The notes below the pieces were generated by a model that saw only the letters and a program-made list of their open reading frames with translations, was not told where the DNA came from and searched no databases. Source: Cephalopachus bancanus (taxonomy: Eukaryota > Chordata > Mammalia > Primates > Tarsiidae). Taken from it: 64,000 nt of DNA. The DNA is taken from NCBI GenBank assembly GCA_027257055.1, contig JAPVLO010000138.1, positions 5,394,001-5,458,000 on the forward strand, in the 5' to 3' direction. The translations under genes and the position numbers were made by a program. Below, piece after piece: positions 57,956 to 64,000 of the stretch; the first letter of the stretch is position 1; each line of letters opens with the position of its first letter.

Positions 57956-59855
57956 AAACAACAGATAGAGTAAAGCACAGTAAGTGCTTTGGCAGAGGCA
58001 TGTACAAAATGCTGTGGGAATATAGGGGATAGAATAATTATGCTTCATCACCCAGAGCATAGGGAAGAGTTGAAGGTTGAATTGAACCATAATGTATGTG
58101 TAAGGATTTGCCATGTAAACAGTGGAGAGGAGAAGGCTCAGAAGAAGTCGTGGTGGATAATGACCAAAGGGTCAGAAAAATATGCATTTGGAAAACTATC
58201 AATAGATCATTGTAACTAAAGAACTTGGAAAATTTAATGCTTTAAATATACTAGTGATCTTTTCCGAAAATTCTCCCTGACCTGGAAATCTCTTGCTCAG
58301 ACAGGGAGTTGCCATGGGTTAATGAGTCCTTCATCCTTTAAGTGACTTGACTCTTGTACCTTAGCTTTACTTCTTGTCTCTTTGTCAGTGTGGTAGAATT
58401 AAGGGAGATCAGAAGCTGAGTTTGAATGAACAGAAGTATTTCTAAACTTTCCAGGATGATTGAAAGTTGGACGAGAAATGCTCTTTTATTCCTAGCTAGA
58501 TGGAAATGTCATATAGAAAATGTGAAAATGGGAGTTTCTTGCATTCCTTAGCACAACCTATCATTTCCCAGAGAAGAAAAAAAAAAGAATATAATTGAGA
58601 GAGAGTGTTCAAAGGAGAAAGAAGAGTTCCGTGCTTCAGTGTTTATCAACCTGTAACCTTCCAGTTGCCCGAAGTACTTGTGAAATTTAGATTACACCCA
58701 GGGCTCAATCCAGTGTGATTTTTATCACCCTTAAAATTTGCAAAAATTATCGAATAGCTTCTAGCTCTCCCTTTAGAAATGAATCTGTAGTCGCCACTAA
58801 ATAAGTGTGGAATTATCTCAAGTCTCAGATTCTGTGAATGGTAGAGCCCAACGTGACAATCACTGCACTTATTTTTGTAGAACTTTCTCTAGTAATTGAT
58901 AAAAATTAAATGAGAATAAGACAATGATTCTTCAGTAACTCCAAAGAATAATAGCAAAACCAGAAAGTCGCACTTCAGTAGTATGTCTCAATGGAGAATT
59001 TGTCACTCAGACATACTGTGAGTGGGTGCTCCGTGTGTGCTTTGGAAGGCAGCTAGCATCACTTTCCATGTGTCTTCACTTCTCTGTCATCCTAGGCTAT
59101 GATATTAAGTTAATTAGTTGAGTTTCCAGGTCCTTATTTGATGGAATTTCTGTTTAGGACTCCTCCATAAATCATGTAGCCCCTGAAAACCAAGTCTTTC
59201 AACTCTCTTGCAACTTAAAATGAGATAACTCTAAGTATAAATAAAAGAATCAGACTACTACATTTTTTCAGAATCATTCACATAAGTAGTCACCTGTCAG
59301 TTACTCTTCATCTTTCTATTGGTAGCTTTCCCTTAGTTCATTAATGATTTCCTTTAAAAAAAAATGTTACTCCTTCTCTCTGCCTATCCATCGCTCCATC
59401 TATCCATTAAAAATGATTTTCTTTCACACATCCATACATTCATTATCTTCTGTCATCTTCAAATATTTAATAGTGTTCTGCACTGAACAAACTTTTGGAA
59501 TACAGAAAAAAAAAATGGTCATGACTATTATTAGAAAAATACATAATAGAAAAAAATAAAAGCAAAATTAAAATAAAAGGTAGTCACTCTACGTTCCTGA
59601 CATAAAAGCCTGTGTTGAATAAAATCCTTTCATATAACTTACTTTATTTCTTAAATTTTAAAATGTCAAATGGACATAGAAATTTAGATATGTATGTAAA
59701 AGGATACCAAATACCCATTACTCATCATCTTACCACCTTGAAATAAGCACCATGTGTTTTTACTGTAATTCCCTAATCTATTTTTTTGTTTTCTATGGCT
59801 ATATTACAAACTCAGAGTACGTTTTGGAGACCTTCTATATTAAGAGTTGTGAGAT
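57956..59855. other. unique stretch
   Basis: No gene or confident repeat recognised over 1.9 kb. A 76-codon frame at 57989-58219 has no motif. Confidence 0.45.
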
Positions 59856-59980
59856 GATTATTAAAATTTGTGGGGTGATTGTTAAAATGCAGATTCCTGG
59901 GCAGCTCATTTTTTGAGCTATTGCATTAGTATCTCTGAGGTGATTATTATGCATATTGAAGTTTGAGAACCACTAAAACA
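59856..59980 (+). repeat. MER20-type hAT fragment
   Basis: 'ttgttaaaatgcagattcct', 'gggcagctcattttttgagc', TCTCTGAGGTGATTATTATG, 'gaagtttgagaaccactaaa': a MER20-like order with a well-kept GTTTGAGAACCACT end. Confidence 0.7.
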
Positions 59981-60932
59981 AATACATCAATATTTTGATA
60001 GTATTACTTCATTCTTATTGTAGTTTTTTTTTTTTGCCTAGTGTGTGCTTCTTCTAAAATCTCAAATTACAGTTTACATGTGGGGAAATGACTTCAAATG
60101 TTTTCACTCATTACACCGAGTTTATGTTTGGTTTTTAATCAAAGTATAACAGAAAGCACTATAAAAACAGCAGTTTACCATTGCTAATGCTTGCCCCCGA
60201 ATCCCTAGAAAACATTATTAAGACCACACATATTACACTAGACTTCCATATCCTGCTGCAGCAATCACAGTCATGTCTGCCCAGTAACAAGCCGGAATCA
60301 GAAAGCGTTGTTAGCTCTCTCTGCCCTCTCCTCACTAAGAAGTGCTTTAGTGGCTTCCTGGTTGGAGAGTTTTGTCTCCCAGTGTGTTGCAGTCCAATTT
60401 GGAAAAAGATGAGATAATGCAAATGACAGATGATAACTGTCAACAGACTTTAGAAGAAATTAAATATTTGAGGGAGATGTGGTAATATTTGTTGACTGAA
60501 AATTTCTTTCTTTCACACTAATGACATGATTTTCTGGAAATCACTCCTTCCTATCAAAGTAAGGCAGACAGTGCTTTCCTGTGTCTCGTGCAGTATTTTC
60601 TGGAATGCTGGAGGAATAGTAAAATCAGCTGACTGCTTCTATTTGGTAACAGATAATTCACTTTTTCTTTTGGGAGAACAAGCAGAACCAAATGTTTATT
60701 TGGGTGTCATTCATGTATAACTTTCTTTCTATCTTAGTGTCCCAGAATTACACAGCATTTCGAAGAACTGCTTTTCTGGATCTGAATAATGAAACAGATT
60801 ATAATTTTAAGAAAAGGAAAAAACTGTTTGTACCCAAGTAGATCAGTGAAGATGTTTATTGTAGAAATGTGTAGACCCCATGCCAAATACTGAACTACGA
60901 CCTTCATCTATATTTTTTCACCTACAAATATA
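59981..60932. other. unique stretch
   Basis: No gene or repeat recognised. 60160-60420 is richer in GC than its surroundings and open on both strands (78 and 94 codons), with no domain visible. Confidence 0.4.
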
Positions 60933-61245
60933 GATGGCCAGGCACGATGGCTCATGTCTGTAGTCCCAGAATTTTGGGATGTCAAAGAGAGCGGATTGCT
61001 TGAGCTCAGGAGTTCAAGACCAAACTGGGAAACACAGAGAAACCTCGTCTCTACAAAAAAATTAAAAAAAAAAATTAGCCAGGTGTGGTGGCATGCACCT
61101 GAGTACCAGATACTCAGGTTGCTAGGGTGGAAGGATCGCCTGAGCCAAGAAGGTTGAGGCTGCCATGAGCCATGATTGTTGTGATCATGCCGTTACACTC
61201 TTTCCTGGGTGACAGAGTGAGATTCCAACTCAAAAAAAAAAAAAA
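60933..61245 (+). repeat. Alu, sense, old
   Basis: ATGGCCAGGCACGATGGCTC, linker CTACAAAAAAATTAAAAAAA, ending GAGATTCCAACTC and an A-run. The linker is AluJ-like while the 3' end already has CCAACTC, so it may predate the linker change seen in the other copies. Confidence 0.9.
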
Positions 61246-61639
61246 GAAAAAAGTGAATACTGAGTCTAATCTTGTGATTAAATTGTTTGCCTCCCAGGGT
61301 GTTTCTCTACTTATTTAATGTCTTTCCCCATTGTTAGAATATCCTCTTGTCTTCCAGTACCTAGTGTGTCTGTCACATAGTGCATGCATAGAATATACCC
61401 CTGGCCCAGTCTTCAGATATCACAGAGAAGAACTGTTAACAGTAGCAATTGGTTCCATGTTCCCTCTGAGCACAGCTCACATTGTTCCACTTACTTGATT
61501 GTGATATGAAATACAAGACTTTTATTTCATGTCAATGAAACTCTATGGTTCAACGATTATCAATTAAGGCTCACCAGGGAGTAGCTTCTAATTTACTTAC
61601 CGAGTCATATCTCTCACAATGTTCATACATAGATTTTCC
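61246..61639. other. unique stretch
   Basis: Nothing recognised. Confidence 0.5.
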
Positions 61640-61870
61640 CACTTCTGGGTTTTTGTGTTTTCATTCTCCTAACTTGAGTACTCCTCAATGTTCTTGAAAT
61701 TCTTCTTAGACTGCATGACCAGTACTTCTTCTAAGAGTTCTTCTCTGATTTCTCTGGATACGAGGAGCTTTCTCTCACTTGAAACATCAACAGCTTTTGT
61801 GAACTGCTTCAGGACACTTCTGCATTCTGTCTTACATCATTGTTTTGTTGTCTGATCCTCCTATGTGTCT
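61640..61870 (+). repeat. L2 LINE fragment, sense, diverged
   Basis: GTACTTCTTCTAAGAGTTCT, 'tctctgatttctctggatac' and 'ttcaggacacttctgcattc' resemble the 3' part of L2. Confidence 0.5.
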
Positions 61871-64000
61871 GTTTTCTTGGATACTGGATTATTAACACGA
61901 GAGAAATAGCCTAGCTCCCCACCCAACCAATAAAAAATAAGTCTTGCATATTTATTTTTGAAAAAATAACTGAGTGTATGGAATAAAAAGCCTGCAGTAG
62001 AAACTTGTTTACATTTACTTAGGAAAAAACCCAACATATTCCAGAGTAAGATACTACCATTCAACAATGCAGAGCTATCTTACCCTTTTGCATTTTCTGT
62101 GATGATTCACATGTGTTCTGCTGATTTAAGAACCAGATGTTATATATCCTTACCTACCATGTGAATTATTTTGAAAGATTGCTTGACTTGAATTAGGTGA
62201 ACATGGACCAAGTAAATATATGTTACCAGTCATTAAATTATTTTAAAGGAAGTTTTGTATTTTCCTATGCAGGTTCATTCACTATATCTAGAGTTATTTG
62301 CTTGTGGCTTTATCAATATTGGTGACTTTTGAAATTCATCTTTCTTATAAAATACAATCTAATTTAGTAATTATAAAAAATCAATAATGGGAAAGATATT
62401 TTCTGAACTTGGAGTATATACTAAATGATTATTAATATAGATTGAATGTACTAGAACATTTTATAAATGGATTATGTAATTCTGATATGTGTATTGTTTA
62501 AATCTTCTCCAAATTAGAGATGAACTGTGAGAGTATATTCGGTAAATAAAATAACCTACAGTTAGCTCTGAATATAAAGTATCAAGACATGTTTTGATAA
62601 TTGCATGGGTAATGGGACAAAATGGGCTATTAAAAATTAAGCTAGAAACGCATATTATTTCAATATTTTGAGACTAATGCAATGATTTAGAACAATACTC
62701 TCTTGTAGATTATCTGTGATCACTGCTGAAGACAGAATATGGGATTCGACGAATTGCCCTGTCTGAGTCAGACAGCATTTCTCCCTTAAACATTTATTTT
62801 TAAAGAAATTTTTATTAAGCACCTCCTTGTACCGGGTAACTTGTGATTAGGGGAATGGAAATGAATAATACATTGAGTAAACTTCTAGATGGCTATAGTA
62901 CAGATGAAATGTATACAAGGAGACTAATTATTTCTTTAGAAGATATTCTAGGTTCACAGTTTTATCAATGCTTTTACTTTGCTTTTCCATTTTGTTCACC
63001 ACCAAATAGGAAAATCACTTCAAAAGTGGTACATCTATATTTCAATCTTGTAAGCACACAGGAGCTCTCCAATAGGTACATTCCATATAATTAACTTTTT
63101 GTTTCCCTATTGGGTGCCGCATAGAGTTCAAACAAATAAGTTATACAAAAAATGCTTATGAGGATCTGGATGCTTCTTTTTTCTTTCCCTTTTTCTTTTC
63201 CTCTTTCTTTTCTTTCTTTTCCTTTTTTAAGTGACTAAAGTGTCTGACATATCAAGGCATTTTAAGTGTATGTCCTGTAAGGAATTTGTGTAGTCACAGT
63301 GAGGGGTAGTGCTCAGATGTTATGACTGATTGACATTAATAGAGAGCATGATCCCTTTGGAATAGATTTCTTCTCAAGCCCTGGATGTGCCTCCCAGGAG
63401 TTCAGCGCTCGTCTGACAGACAGGTGTCAACTGTGAATAGACATATGTAACTGAAAAGTCAGTAAAAAAGAAAGCTGTCTGCAATTTTGACTTAGTGGAT
63501 AGAAAAAAGAAAAGAGAGGATTGTGTCAGTTTCACAATATCGTCCACCGGGAGCAGGTGGATAGAAAATGTGGTTTCTGGATTCCATGAAAAGATCTTTT
63601 TCACTGCTTGTCATTTAGATTTTGTACCTGTGTGTCAATCCTTTCAACATATCATTAGTGAAAAGCTTCAGTTGTAATTATCCTGAGATACCTATCTTTC
63701 TGAATTAAACTCAAGTAGAGGTTATAAATGACTGATAACTGATCTTCTCTGGGGAGAAACTTTTGGCCAAAGACAGGGTCGATAAGACATAAGAAAAACA
63801 GGAATTTGAGAATAGAAGGAACTGCACAGAGACTCTGAGAAGGCAGAAAAGAGACTCTGGCAGGTCCAAAGACAAGCCTTGCCCACTCACATCTTCTCAA
63901 AGCCACAGAGCTCCATGTTTGTATATTACCATGAGATTGCAGGAGAAAATCAAAGCAACTGAAGAGATTGTGTGATTCAAGTATTACAGATAAATCCTTG
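61871..64000. other. unique AT-rich stretch
   Basis: No gene. A pyrimidine-rich tract (CTTT units) lies at 63176-63230. Near 62800-62870 there is weak similarity to the old repeat noted at 2185. The 76- and 83-codon minus frames near the end show no known domain. Confidence 0.45.

Overview
The window is primate nuclear DNA without a detectable host gene. At least 23 dimeric or monomeric Alu (7SL-derived) elements place it in a primate. Most of them are not human-type AluJ/S/Y. They share a middle linker reading CTCTACAATAAATCAAAAA and a 3' end reading GAGACTCCAACTC before the A-tail. This points to a non-anthropoid primate; tarsier is my best guess, by inference only. The rest is AT-rich, CpG-poor and full of old mammalian repeats, as in a gene desert or a large intron. 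No open reading frame exceeds 180 codons. The longest one lies antisense to a decayed transposase. I saw no exon chain, tRNA, snRNA or rRNA gene, CRISPR array or bacterial-type feature. Layout: 1-2.6 kb holds a MIR, a truncated Alu and an ancient repeat. 4.0-6.6 kb holds a young Alu, a TG array inside a sense L1M fragment, a hAT relic and a short duplicated segment. 8.1-10.5 kb is an Alu cluster enclosing a possible class II solo LTR. 13.1-16.3 kb holds two MLT1 LTRs, one split by an L1 tail, with a young Alu between them. 17.6-25.9 kb is mostly antisense L1, broken by Alus, an unidentified processed transcript and a second L1 tail. 26.4-36 kb holds tandem Alus, LTR pieces, MER20- and MER5-type hAT relics, a paired unknown repeat, and one MIR split by both an Alu and a hAT element. 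37-43.8 kb is mostly unique DNA with MIRs, old LINE sequence and a CA/CG array. 45.1-46 kb has a dead mariner transposase next to an Alu. 50.3-51.5 kb is a composite of old repeat, Alu monomer, LTR piece and GA/CT tracts. 53.6-58 kb has an L1 tail, an LTR-like segment with a 38-bp tandem repeat, an Alu nested in another Alu, and a young antisense Alu. 58-64 kb is mostly unique, with one old Alu and L2/MER20 traces. Nothing here works as a gene set. The interest lies in nested insertions, target-site duplications, and a subgroup of Alus with an extended right-arm hairpin. I found no evidence of a new biological system. All repeat family names come from recognising sequence, not from a database search.
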